From CAYWOS01 sp964459985 (GTDB lineage Bacteria; Bacillota; Clostridia; Christensenellales; Aristaeellaceae), in the NCBI GenBank assembly GCA_964459985.1, contig CAYWOS010000043.1:1-19066 (forward strand): 19,066 nt of DNA, read 5' to 3'. The notes under the pieces were generated by a model. That model worked only from the letters and a program-made list of their open reading frames with translations, had not been told where the DNA came from and did no database searches. The translations under genes and the position numbers were made by a program. Each line of letters begins with the position of its first letter. The stretch's first letter is position 1. Shown in pieces: positions 5,089 to 13,010 of the stretch.

Positions 5089-7461
5089 ATGTCCCCAATA
5101 ATCGAGCTTCTGTCCCCGGCGGGGAGCATGGACGCCCTTCGCGCGGCGCTGGCAAACGGCGCCGACGCGGTATATCTGGGGGCGTCCCTTTTCGGCGCGC
5201 GGGCAAGCGTCGGCTTTGACGAGGAAACGCTCAAAGACGCCGTCGCGCTTTCGCATCTGCATAAGCGCCGCGTGCATGTCACCGTCAATACCTTGGTCAA
5301 AAACGCCGAATTGAGCGACGTCCGCCGGACGTTCGCCTTCCTTGAATCCATTCGCGCCGACGCCGTGCTCGTGCAGGACGCGGGCGCAATGAAAATCTGC
5401 TTAACGGAATTCCCCTCGCTCGCCGTCCACGCCAGCACGCAGATGACGGTTCATAACGCGTACGGCGCGGTGTTTCTGCGCGATCTGGGCGTTCGCCGCG
5501 TCGTGCTGGCGCGCGAGTGCGATATCGACGCCATCCGCCGCGTCGCGCGGACGGGCATTGAAACCGAAGTGTTCGCACACGGCGCGCTGTGCGTGTCGGT
5601 GAGCGGGCAATGCCTGTTTTCCTCGATGATCGGCGGCAGGAGCGGCAACCGCGGGCGCTGCGCGCAGCCCTGCCGTCTGCCCTATTCGTTCGGCGGCAAG
5701 CCCGGCGCGTGGCTGTCGCCGCGCGATCTGTGCGTCCGCGACCGCCTGCCCGAATTGATCGGCGCCGGCGCCGCGTCGCTCAAGATCGAAGGGCGGCTCA
5801 AGCGTCCCGAATACGTCGCCGTCGTGACGCGTGCTTACCGCGACGCCCTCGACGCGGCGCTCGAAGGCCGCTTTTCCCCCGCCGACGCCAATGAAAAACG
5901 GGCGCTTCAGCAGATCTTCTGTCGCGGCGGGTTTACAGAAGGCCGCGCGTTCGGCAAAGAAGACGCCGCCGTGATCGATCCGGCGCGCGTCAAGCCCGCC
6001 GGCGTGTCCATCGGACAAATCACGCGCGTCCGCGAGCACCGGGACGTGTTCCTGTGCGACGCGCGGCTGTCGCTTGGCCTGAACGACGGCGACGGGCTGG
6101 AAATCGGCGATCAGACGGTTCGCTACGCGGGCAATCCCGTCCCTTCGGGACAGACGGCGACTCTCCGGATGCGCGCGCGTCCGCGCGTGGGCGACGACGT
6201 GCGCCGAACGGACGACGAAGGCCAGCTCCGCGCGGCGCGCGCCTCCTGCGAGGGCGACGCGTTCGACCGCGCGCTCCCCATCCGCCTGTCGGCGCGCCTG
6301 ACCGCGTACCCGGGCAAACCGCTCGCGCTCGCGCTGACCGACGGCGAAATCACCGTCGCGCGCGAGGGCGATCTTTGCCGGTCCGCCGAGACAAAGCCGC
6401 TCGACGCCGATGCCGCCGCGCGCTCGCTGTGCAAAACGGGCGGAACGCCCTACATCATTCGGGATATCGCGCTTGATACGGCGAACGCCTTCGCGCCCGC
6501 CGCCGCGCTCAACGCGCTGCGCCGCGACGCGCTCGAGGCGATGACAACCGGCCGTATCGCCGCCTATGCGCCCGCGCCGCAGGCCTTGGCAGCTTCCGCG
6601 ATACCGCGCGCGCCGGCATCCGCGCGCCTGCCCGACCGTCCCTCGCGCGATCGGGCGCGCCCCATGCTGTATGTCCAAACGCATGATCTGTCCGAGGCGT
6701 CCGCCCTGCGCGGCGCGGGCGCCGACCGCTTGATCGCCGCGCCGCGCGATCTGCGTCCGGCGCAGCTCCTGCAAACGTCCGGGCAAATCCAATCCTTTGA
6801 GTATCTCGCGCTGCCGCCCTTCTGCGGCGACGAGGCGCTCGAGGCGCTCGCCGCCTTCGCCGGACAGCACGGGATCGGGCTTTGCCTGCAAAACATCGGG
6901 CAGTTCCCTCTCGCGGCGGAAACCAACTGCATTCTCGGCGAATCAATCCCTTTAACGAACGCCGAATCGCTGTCCTTCTTTGCCTCCCTCGGCGCGCGCG
7001 CCGCCACGCTCTCGCGCGAATTGTCCTTCGACGAGGCGCGCGCGTTCGACGCGGCCTTGATCCCGCTGATCCTGCCCGTCTACGGCAGGACGCGGCTTAT
7101 GCTGCTCAAGCACTGCCCGTATCGCGCAGCGAATGGGCTGTCGGACGGCCACGCCGCCTGCGCGCGATGCTTTTCGGGCGAACCGTCCGCGCCCCTGTGC
7201 CTGAACGACCGCTTCGGAAACAAACTGCCGCTCATCCCGCAAAAGCTGCCGGACGGCTGCGTGAACGCGCTGTATTCGCATCAGATCACCGATCTGTCCG
7301 ATCAACCGACGCCCGACGGCGTATCCTATCTCATATCCCTGACCGACGAGACGCCCGACGAACGCCTGCGCGTCGTCCGCGCCTTCCGCGACAAACTGGA
7401 CGGCGAACCCGCGCCGCGCGGCGCGCGGTTCATCGGGCGTTACGCCGAGGGTGTCCAATAA
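5089..7461 (+). CDS. U32 family peptidase / RlhA-TrhP-like protein with C-terminal DUF3656-type region
   Basis: U32 proteins were named as collagenase-like peptidases, but the characterised RlhA and TrhP members hydroxylate RNA bases (23S C2501, tRNA U34) using an Fe-S cluster and prephenate-derived oxygen chemistry. This 790-aa protein begins with the family motif LSPAGSMDALRAALANGADAVYLG, has HASTQMTVHN near res 114-123, the U32 signature EVFAHGALCVSVSGQC (160-175) and SLKIEGRLKRPEYVA. Cysteines C168, C175, C191 and C195 match the spacing of the RlhA/TrhP cluster. A second cysteine set lies near the C terminus (C676, C691, C694, C704). ATG 5089 is chosen because the family motif follows within 6 residues; the frame is open upstream to 5008 but that part is low-complexity and partly repeat. 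The ribosome site is weak (GGGAG at 5068-5072, 16 nt away). RNA modification rather than proteolysis is favoured by inference. Confidence 0.88.
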   Translation: MSPIIELLSPAGSMDALRAALANGADAVYLGASLFGARASVGFDEETLKDAVALSHLHKRRVHVTVNTLVKNAELSDVRRTFAFLESIRADAVLVQDAGAMKICLTEFPSLAVHASTQMTVHNAYGAVFLRDLGVRRVVLARECDIDAIRRVARTGIETEVFAHGALCVSVSGQCLFSSMIGGRSGNRGRCAQPCRLPYSFGGKPGAWLSPRDLCVRDRLPELIGAGAASLKIEGRLKRPEYVAVVTRAYRDALDAALEGRFSPADANEKRALQQIFCRGGFTEGRAFGKEDAAVIDPARVKPAGVSIGQITRVREHRDVFLCDARLSLGLNDGDGLEIGDQTVRYAGNPVPSGQTATLRMRARPRVGDDVRRTDDEGQLRAARASCEGDAFDRALPIRLSARLTAYPGKPLALALTDGEITVAREGDLCRSAETKPLDADAAARSLCKTGGTPYIIRDIALDTANAFAPAAALNALRRDALEAMTTGRIAAYAPAPQALAASAIPRAPASARLPDRPSRDRARPMLYVQTHDLSEASALRGAGADRLIAAPRDLRPAQLLQTSGQIQSFEYLALPPFCGDEALEALAAFAGQHGIGLCLQNIGQFPLAAETNCILGESIPLTNAESLSFFASLGARAATLSRELSFDEARAFDAALIPLILPVYGRTRLMLLKHCPYRAANGLSDGHAACARCFSGEPSAPLCLNDRFGNKLPLIPQKLPDGCVNALYSHQITDLSDQPTPDGVSYLISLTDETPDERLRVVRAFRDKLDGEPAPRGARFIGRYAEGVQ

Positions 7462-7490
7462 TCGAACGCCGTGTAAACGTTTCTTGAACA

Positions 7491-7522
7491 TTCGGGGCAA
7501 ACGCTTGTCACCGCGCCCCGAA
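7491..7522. repeat. Inverted repeat over the mutS2 promoter
   Basis: TTCGGGGC (7491-7498) and GCCCCGAA (7515-7522) are perfect 8-bp complements 16 nt apart and enclose the -35 box of the predicted promoter. It could be an operator, or a hairpin ending the U32 transcript, but no T-run follows. Confidence 0.4.
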
Positions 7523-7533
7523 CGCGCTACACT
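7505..7533 (+). promoter_or_regulatory. Putative promoter of mutS2
   Basis: TTGTCA (7505-7510), exactly 17 bp, then TACACT (7528-7533). The match is fair, not perfect. Transcription would start near 7540, at the base of the leader hairpin, 47 nt before the mutS2 start. Confidence 0.5.
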
Positions 7534-7539
7534 GACAAC

Positions 7540-7568
7540 CGGGAAACCGCCGATCGGGCCGTTTCCCG
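7540..7568 (+). other. Leader hairpin of mutS2
   Basis: CGGGAAAC (7540-7547) pairs perfectly with GTTTCCCG (7561-7568), and the loop contains the self-complementary CCGATCGG. It ends 4 nt before the GGGGAGG ribosome site (7573-7579) and would form at the very 5' end of the transcript, where such stems protect mRNA or tune initiation. Confidence 0.45.
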
Positions 7569-7586
7569 CCATGGGGAGGCATTCAC

Positions 7587-9941
7587 ATGAACGACCGCGC
7601 CCTGCGCGTCCTGGAATTCAACAAGATCCTCGAGCGCCTGTCCGCCTACGCGCTGTCCGACCCCGGAAAGGCGCTCTGCGCCGCGCTGACGCCCGAAACC
7701 AATATCGACGAGGCGTCGCGGATGCTCGACGAAACCGAAGAGGCCGTCGTGATCCTCGCCTACGTCGGCGGTAACCCGCTCGTCTCCTTCGCCGATGTGA
7801 CAAGCGAGATTTCGCTTGCGGAAAAAGGCTCGGTGTTGTCGCCGCGATCGCTGTTAGGCGTCGCCGAGGTGCTGCGCGCGTCGAGAAGCGCCAAAAACTC
7901 GCTCGTCACCGATCGCGAAAACACGCCGCTGCTCACCGCCGCGGCGTCGCGCCTGCAGCCGCTGCGCGCGCTCGAGCAGGACATCTCCGACGCCATTCTG
8001 GGCGAGGACGAAATCGCCGATCAGGCGAGCGCGACGCTCGCCGACATCCGCCGCCATATCCGTCAGGTCAACGAAAAGATCCGCGAGCGGCTCAACGGCA
8101 TGGCGCACGGCAGCGCTTACGCCAAGTATCTGATGGAACCCATCGTGACGGTGCGCAACGGCCGCTACGTCCTGCCCGTCAAGCAGGAATACCGCCAGAA
8201 CGTGCCCGGGCTGGTGCACGATCAGTCCTCGACGGGCGCGACGCTGTTCATCGAGCCGCTCGCCGTCGTCGAGATGGGCAACGATCTCAAGGAATGGAAC
8301 GCCAAGGAGCGCGCCGAGATCGAGCGCATTCTGGCGGCGCTGACGCAGTATGTCGCCGACAACGCCGCGCTGATCTCGCAGAACCTGTCCATACTGGCGC
8401 ATCTTGACTTCACCTTCGCCAAGGGAATGCTGGCGCGCGATATGGAAGCGCTGCGGCCCAAGCTCAACGACAAGGGGCTGATCCGTCTGGAGCGCGTGCG
8501 GCATCCGCTCATCCCGCGCGAGACCGTCGTGCCGTGCAGCTTGCGCCTCGGCGACGATTTCTCCACGCTCGTCATCACCGGCCCCAACACGGGCGGCAAA
8601 ACGGTCACGCTCAAAACCATCGGGCTGATGACGCTGATGGCGCAGGCCGGGCTGCACATCCCGGGCGCGACGGGCACAGAATTGTCCGTGTTCCGCGAGG
8701 TCTACGCCGATATCGGCGACGAGCAGTCCATCGAGCAGTCGCTCTCGACCTTCTCCTCGCACATGACCAACATCGTCTCTATCCTCGACGCCGTGACGCC
8801 GCGCGATCTGGCGCTGTTCGACGAGCTGGGCGCGGGCACCGACCCGACCGAGGGCGCGGCGCTGGCGCAGACCATCCTGTCCCATCTATTGGCCATGCGC
8901 GTGCGCACGGCGGCGACGACGCATTACAGCGAGCTCAAGGCATACGCGCTGTCCACCAAAGGCGTCGAGAACGCCTCGGTCGAGTTCGACGTCGCCACGC
9001 TGCGTCCCACCTACCGCCTGTCCATCGGCGTGCCGGGCAAATCCAACGCCTTTGAGATATCGCGACGTTTAGGGCTGGGCGATTCATTGATCGCCGAGGC
9101 GAAAAAGCTGCTCTCGATGGATACCATCCGCTTTGAGGACGTTATCGCCAACGCCGAATACCACCGCCAGATTGCCGAAAAGGAACGCGAAATCGCCGAG
9201 CAGGCGCGGCAGGAAACGGTGCGGCTGCGCGACGAGGCCGAGCGGCTGTACGACGATATGGAGCAAAAGCGCGCCGACGCGACGCGCAAGGCGAAGGAAG
9301 ACGCGCGCCGCATTGTCGAGCGCGCCAAGCGCGACGCCGAGACGGTCATTTCCGATCTCAAACGCATGAAAAAGTCCGCGTCCGCGCCCGACCACGAGAT
9401 CGGCGCGCTGCGCAAACGGCTGGAGGAGAGCCTCGACAGCCTCTCCGAAGGACTGTCGCAGCCGCGCAAAGCGCTCGCCGAGCCGCCCAAAACGCTGCGC
9501 CCGGGCGACGAGGTGGAAATCGTCCATCTGGGCACGCGCGGCGCCGTGCTCTCCGCGCCCGACGCCAAGGGCGAGGTACAGCTGCAGGCCGGCATCATGA
9601 AGCTCAAGGCGCATATCAGCCAGCTTCGCCTGATCGACGAAAAGAAAGCCAAAAAGGTCTCCAGCGTTCATGTCGAAACGGGCGCGGCGACGCGCACGAT
9701 GTCGCTGTCCTGCGACGTGCGCGGGCTGGCGCTCGACGAGGCGCTGACCGAGGTCGACCGCTACCTCGACGAAGCCGTGCTCGCGGGGCTTTCCGAGGTC
9801 ACCATCGTGCACGGCAAGGGCACGGGCATCCTGCGCGAGGGCATCTCGCGCCATCTCAAAAATCACACCCACGTCAGGAGCTTTCGCAAGGGCGTGTACG
9901 GCGAGGGCGAGGACGGCGTGACGGTCGTATCCCTTTCATAA
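7587..9941 (+). CDS. mutS2: Endonuclease / ribosome-rescue ATPase MutS2
   Basis: MutS2 is a MutS-like ATPase with a C-terminal Smr domain; it has been linked to suppression of recombination and, in Bacillus, to sensing and rescuing collided ribosomes. The 784-aa length is typical. Seen in order: the MutS core and lever region (to about res 320), Walker A GPNTGGKT (332-339), the STFSSHM segment (about 390), Walker B LALFDELGAGTDPTEGAA with D412-E413, a long charged coiled coil (about 510-600), a KOW-like stretch (LRPGDEVEIVHLGTRGAV, about 630-650), and the Smr domain with DVRG (710-713) and HGKGTG (742-747). No mismatch-recognition domain I is present, as expected for MutS2. ATG 7587 has GGGGAGG 7 nt upstream. 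It is followed after 21 nt by the response regulator and is probably co-transcribed with it. Confidence 0.96.
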   Translation: MNDRALRVLEFNKILERLSAYALSDPGKALCAALTPETNIDEASRMLDETEEAVVILAYVGGNPLVSFADVTSEISLAEKGSVLSPRSLLGVAEVLRASRSAKNSLVTDRENTPLLTAAASRLQPLRALEQDISDAILGEDEIADQASATLADIRRHIRQVNEKIRERLNGMAHGSAYAKYLMEPIVTVRNGRYVLPVKQEYRQNVPGLVHDQSSTGATLFIEPLAVVEMGNDLKEWNAKERAEIERILAALTQYVADNAALISQNLSILAHLDFTFAKGMLARDMEALRPKLNDKGLIRLERVRHPLIPRETVVPCSLRLGDDFSTLVITGPNTGGKTVTLKTIGLMTLMAQAGLHIPGATGTELSVFREVYADIGDEQSIEQSLSTFSSHMTNIVSILDAVTPRDLALFDELGAGTDPTEGAALAQTILSHLLAMRVRTAATTHYSELKAYALSTKGVENASVEFDVATLRPTYRLSIGVPGKSNAFEISRRLGLGDSLIAEAKKLLSMDTIRFEDVIANAEYHRQIAEKEREIAEQARQETVRLRDEAERLYDDMEQKRADATRKAKEDARRIVERAKRDAETVISDLKRMKKSASAPDHEIGALRKRLEESLDSLSEGLSQPRKALAEPPKTLRPGDEVEIVHLGTRGAVLSAPDAKGEVQLQAGIMKLKAHISQLRLIDEKKAKKVSSVHVETGAATRTMSLSCDVRGLALDEALTEVDRYLDEAVLAGLSEVTIVHGKGTGILREGISRHLKNHTHVRSFRKGVYGEGEDGVTVVSLS

Positions 9942-9962
9942 CGCGTCGGGAGGTGCTCAAGG

Positions 9963-10652
9963 ATGAAGGACAAACAAACCATCATGATCGTGGACGACGA
10001 TCCCAACATCGCGCAGCTCGTCAGGCTGTATCTCGAGAAAGAAGGGTATGATATCTCGGTGCAGACGCGCGGCGACGACGCGCTGGCGGCGTTCCAGAAG
10101 AACCCGCCGAGCCTGCTGCTGCTCGACGTCATGCTGCCCGGCATGGACGGCTGGCAGGTGTGCCGCGCCGTTCGCCAGATCAGCGCCATCCCCATCATCA
10201 TGCTCACGGCCAAGGACGAAACGTTCGACAAGGTGCTCGGGCTGGAATTGGGCGCGGACGATTATGTGACGAAGCCCTTTGAAACCAAGGAGCTGGTCGC
10301 GCGCGTCAAGGCGGTGCTGCGCCGCGCGACGGCAAGCGAGGCGGAAAAGGACACGCTTTCCTTCCCCGGGCTGACGATCTCGCTGGAAAAATACGAGGTC
10401 TATTATCAGGGCAATCCGATCGAAATGCCGCCCAAGGAGCTGGAAGTGCTCTACTTCCTCGCCTCGCACCAGAACCGCGTGTTCACGCGCGAGCAGCTGC
10501 TCGAGCAGGTCTGGGGGTTTGATTTCTTCGGCGACAGCCGCACGGTGGACGTGCACATCAAGCGCCTGCGCGAAAAGCTGGCGGACAGCGAGCAGTACGG
10601 CTGGCAGATCCGTACCGTGTGGGGCGTCGGGTATAAATTCGAGGTGAAATAA
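9963..10652 (+). CDS. OmpR/PhoB-family two-component response regulator
   Basis: The 229-aa regulator has an N-terminal receiver domain and a C-terminal winged-helix DNA-binding domain. Receiver residues are complete: acidic pocket D11-D12, phosphoacceptor D55 in LLLLDVMLPGMDG, T82 in MLTAKDE and K104 in YVTKPFE. The effector domain (about 130-229) ends with QVWGFDFFGDSRTVDVHIKR, typical of OmpR-type recognition helix and wing. GGGAGG (9948-9953) lies 9 nt before the ATG. It sits 2 nt before the histidine kinase gene, its evident partner. Target genes and stimulus are not apparent; the overall sequence resembles PhoP/ResD/WalR-type regulators and no finer name is justified. Confidence 0.95.
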   Translation: MKDKQTIMIVDDDPNIAQLVRLYLEKEGYDISVQTRGDDALAAFQKNPPSLLLLDVMLPGMDGWQVCRAVRQISAIPIIMLTAKDETFDKVLGLELGADDYVTKPFETKELVARVKAVLRRATASEAEKDTLSFPGLTISLEKYEVYYQGNPIEMPPKELEVLYFLASHQNRVFTREQLLEQVWGFDFFGDSRTVDVHIKRLREKLADSEQYGWQIRTVWGVGYKFEVK

Positions 10653-10654
10653 TC

Positions 10655-12166
10655 ATGACTCCTCCGCCGCGCCGACGCGGGATGTTCGCCATGATTCTGA
10701 CGGTCTTTCTGATCGTCATGTTGACGTGCGTCGGCGTCCTGTACTCGGTCGCCTATCTCAATATCCGGGACGGGCGCATCGCCAGCCGCATGGAGGCGCT
10801 CAAATCGCAGGCGCGCGACGTATCCTATCTCGCCAGCCGCATGGGCGCCGATCAGACGATGCGTTTGTTCGGGAAAACCTCGACGGCGCAGCAGTTCCTC
10901 ATCTGGAAAGCGACGCGTATTTATGAGGAATACAACGCCTATATCGTCGTCATCGGGCGCAACGGACAGCGCTATACCTTTTACAACGAACAGACGCTCA
11001 ACGACGAAAGCCTGCAATCGCTGCCCTCGACCGAGGAAATGAACGCGCTGCTGCAGCGCGTGGCGCTGGGCGAGGAAATCGTCAAGCAGACGCAAAGCCC
11101 CACGGGGCCGCTTTTCACCGTGATCGTGCCGTGGATGCAGGAGGGCGCGGTGATGGGGCTGGTGCTCATCCAGACGGCGGCGCAGACGGTGCACGCCGCT
11201 TACAGGGGGCTGGCGTTCCAGGTCGGGCTGACGGGCATCGCCGTGCTGATGATATCGATCGTCGCCGTCTTTTTTGTGACCAGACGCCTGACCAGACCGC
11301 TGACCGCGATGGCGATGGCGGCGTCCGACATGGCGCAGGGCAGCTTTTCCGTCCGCGCGCCCGAGGAGGGCGCCAACGAAGTGCGCGAGCTCGCCGTCGC
11401 ATTCAACCAGATGGCGGATAAGCTCGGCTCGCTCGAGCAGTCGCGGCGCGATTTCGTCGCCAACGTATCGCACGAATTGCGCTCGCCCGTCACCAGCATT
11501 CAGGGCTTCGCGCAGGGCCTGCTCGACGGCGCCGTCCCCGAGGCCGACCGCGCGAGCTCTTTGCAGGTGATCGTCGACGAGACGCACCGTTTATCAAAGC
11601 TCATTGCGGGCCTGCTCAACCTTTCGCGCATGGAAAGCGGCACGACCGAGCTGGCCATCACCGATTTCGACGTCAACGAGATCGCCCGGCGCGTGCTCAT
11701 CTCGCGCATGACGCAGATCGACGACAAGCGCATCGAGGTCAGCGCCGAGTTTGAGGACGAATCGTGCTTCGTCCGCGCCGATCAGGATCAGATTGAGCAG
11801 GTCGTCATCAATCTGGTGGACAACGCCGTCAAGTTTACGCCCGAGAACGGGCATCTGACCGTTTCGACGCGCCGCGTCGGCGATCATGTGTCGCTGCGCG
11901 TCAAGGACGACGGCATCGGCATCCTGCCCGAGGACGCCGCGCACATCTTCGACCGCTTTTACAAGGCGGACAAGGCGCACACCGTCGGCAAGGGCACGGG
12001 GCTGGGGCTGGCGATCTGCCAAAGAATCATGGAGCGCCACGGCCAGAGCATCCGCCTGATTTCGGGCGAGGGCGGCGCCGAGTTCGAAGTCACGCTGGCG
12101 CCCGGCAGGCAGGAGGGAAACGGCCATGCGGATCACGGCGCGGGCGAAAATCAACTGGACGCTTGA
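10655..12166 (+). CDS. Membrane sensor histidine kinase (HAMP-HisKA-HATPase)
   Basis: The 503-aa kinase has two membrane helices (about res 11-32 and 188-210) that flank an extracytoplasmic sensor of about 155 residues, then a HAMP linker (RRLTRPLTAMAMAASDMAQG), a HisKA domain with phosphoacceptor H273 in NVSHELRSP, and an ATPase domain with N390 (N box, NLVDNAVKF), DDGIGI (G1) and GKGTGLGLA (G2). All catalytic boxes are intact. It starts 2 nt after the response regulator with GAGGTGAA as ribosome site and should phosphorylate it. The sensor region matches no ligand motif I know. Its last 41 nt overlap the start of ispE in another frame, so its C-terminal tail (about 13 residues) is probably unstructured. 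Confidence 0.95.
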   Translation: MTPPPRRRGMFAMILTVFLIVMLTCVGVLYSVAYLNIRDGRIASRMEALKSQARDVSYLASRMGADQTMRLFGKTSTAQQFLIWKATRIYEEYNAYIVVIGRNGQRYTFYNEQTLNDESLQSLPSTEEMNALLQRVALGEEIVKQTQSPTGPLFTVIVPWMQEGAVMGLVLIQTAAQTVHAAYRGLAFQVGLTGIAVLMISIVAVFFVTRRLTRPLTAMAMAASDMAQGSFSVRAPEEGANEVRELAVAFNQMADKLGSLEQSRRDFVANVSHELRSPVTSIQGFAQGLLDGAVPEADRASSLQVIVDETHRLSKLIAGLLNLSRMESGTTELAITDFDVNEIARRVLISRMTQIDDKRIEVSAEFEDESCFVRADQDQIEQVVINLVDNAVKFTPENGHLTVSTRRVGDHVSLRVKDDGIGILPEDAAHIFDRFYKADKAHTVGKGTGLGLAICQRIMERHGQSIRLISGEGGAEFEVTLAPGRQEGNGHADHGAGENQLDA

Positions 12167-12956
12167 CGTGCTCGGCCGGCGCGGCGACGGCTATCACGAG
12201 CTTGACACCGTAATGCAACCGCTCGCGCTTTGCGATGAAATCGAGTTTCTGCCCGCCGACCGCCTTACGCTGACGGCGCAGGGCATGGCGGCGGACGACG
12301 ACAACCTGATCCTCAAGGCGGCGCGCGCGCTGAACGCTTCCTGCGGGACGGCATACGGCGCGGAGATCCGCCTGACCAAGCGTATTCCCCTCGGCGCGGG
12401 GCTGGGCGGCGGCAGCGCCGACGCGGCGGCGGCGCTCAAGGCGCTGAACGATCTGTGGGGGCTGCGTGTATCCTTCGACGCGCTGTCGGACATCGCGCTG
12501 TCGCTCGGCGCGGACGTTCCCTTTTGCCTGCTCGACGCGCCGGCGCGCGCGCGCGGGATCGGCGAAAAGCTCTCCCCGATCGCGACGGCCTTTCGCTGTC
12601 CGCTCGTGCTGATTCAGCCGTGCGGCGGGCTGTCGACAAAAGACGTGTTCGCGCGATACGCGCCGGCCGAGAAAACGCTCGACGTGCGCGGCGCGGCGGA
12701 AGCGCTCGGGCGCGGCGATCTTCAGGCGCTTTCCGCGCTCGCCGGCAACGCGCTCGCGCCGGCGGCGGACGCAATGCGCCCCGCGATCCGGCGGACGGTC
12801 CATGATCTGTCGGCGCGGGGCGCGGCGCTCGCGCAAATGACCGGCTCCGGCTCGGCGGTATTCGGCGCGTTTAACGACGCCGCGGCCGCCGACCGCGCCT
12901 TCGCCGCGCTCAAGGAGACATACCCCGTCGCGCTCCGTACCGAAACGGCGGTATAA
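12126..12956 (+). CDS. ispE: 4-diphosphocytidyl-2-C-methyl-D-erythritol kinase (IspE)
   Basis: IspE is the ATP-dependent kinase of the MEP (non-mevalonate) isoprenoid pathway, phosphorylating CDP-methylerythritol at the 2-hydroxyl in the cytoplasm. The 276-aa protein belongs to the GHMP kinase family: ARAKINWTLDVLGRRGDGYHEL (res 5-26, split motif with K8), the glycine-rich ATP loop PLGAGLGGGSADAAA (88-102), catalytic D130 in LGADVPF, ARGIGE (142-147) and a C-terminal TGSGSAVFG (239-247). Length and motifs are complete. AGGAGG at 12111-12116 lies 9 nt before the ATG inside the kinase gene, so translation follows that of the histidine kinase. The gene ends just before the spoIIR hairpin. Confidence 0.95.
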   Translation: MRITARAKINWTLDVLGRRGDGYHELDTVMQPLALCDEIEFLPADRLTLTAQGMAADDDNLILKAARALNASCGTAYGAEIRLTKRIPLGAGLGGGSADAAAALKALNDLWGLRVSFDALSDIALSLGADVPFCLLDAPARARGIGEKLSPIATAFRCPLVLIQPCGGLSTKDVFARYAPAEKTLDVRGAAEALGRGDLQALSALAGNALAPAADAMRPAIRRTVHDLSARGAALAQMTGSGSAVFGAFNDAAAADRAFAALKETYPVALRTETAV

Positions 12957-12968
12957 ACCGTCGGAAAT

Positions 12969-13010
12969 ACGCGCATCCTGTACACGGGAAGTGACGGGAT
13001 GCGCGTTTTT
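12969..13010 (+). terminator. Terminator-like hairpin overlapping the spoIIR start codon
   Basis: ACGCGCATCC (12969-12978) pairs perfectly with GGATGCGCGT (12997-13006), with an 18-nt loop; the 3' arm runs into five T (13006-13010), and AAA at 12965-12967 can extend the stem past one T-T mismatch. This is the form of an intrinsic terminator for the ispE transcript. The spoIIR ATG (12999-13001) lies inside the 3' arm and its likely ribosome site (GGGAAG) in the loop, so the same structure could also hide the start from ribosomes. Confidence 0.55.

Noticed and set aside
4263..5438. Long minus-strand reading frame across the gap
   Set aside because: It runs through 100 unknown bases and repeats, and lies opposite the U32, ZapA and cyclophilin genes; it has no family motif.
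5401..6891. 496-aa minus-strand reading frame
   Set aside because: It is Arg/Ala/Gly-rich antisense to the U32 gene, the usual shadow of GC-rich codon use, with no motif and no ribosome site.
12951..12980. Sigma-F promoter for spoIIR (GTATA at 12951-12955)
   Set aside because: The -35-like GTATA is present, but nothing like GGNNANANTR occurs at the required 15-bp spacing.
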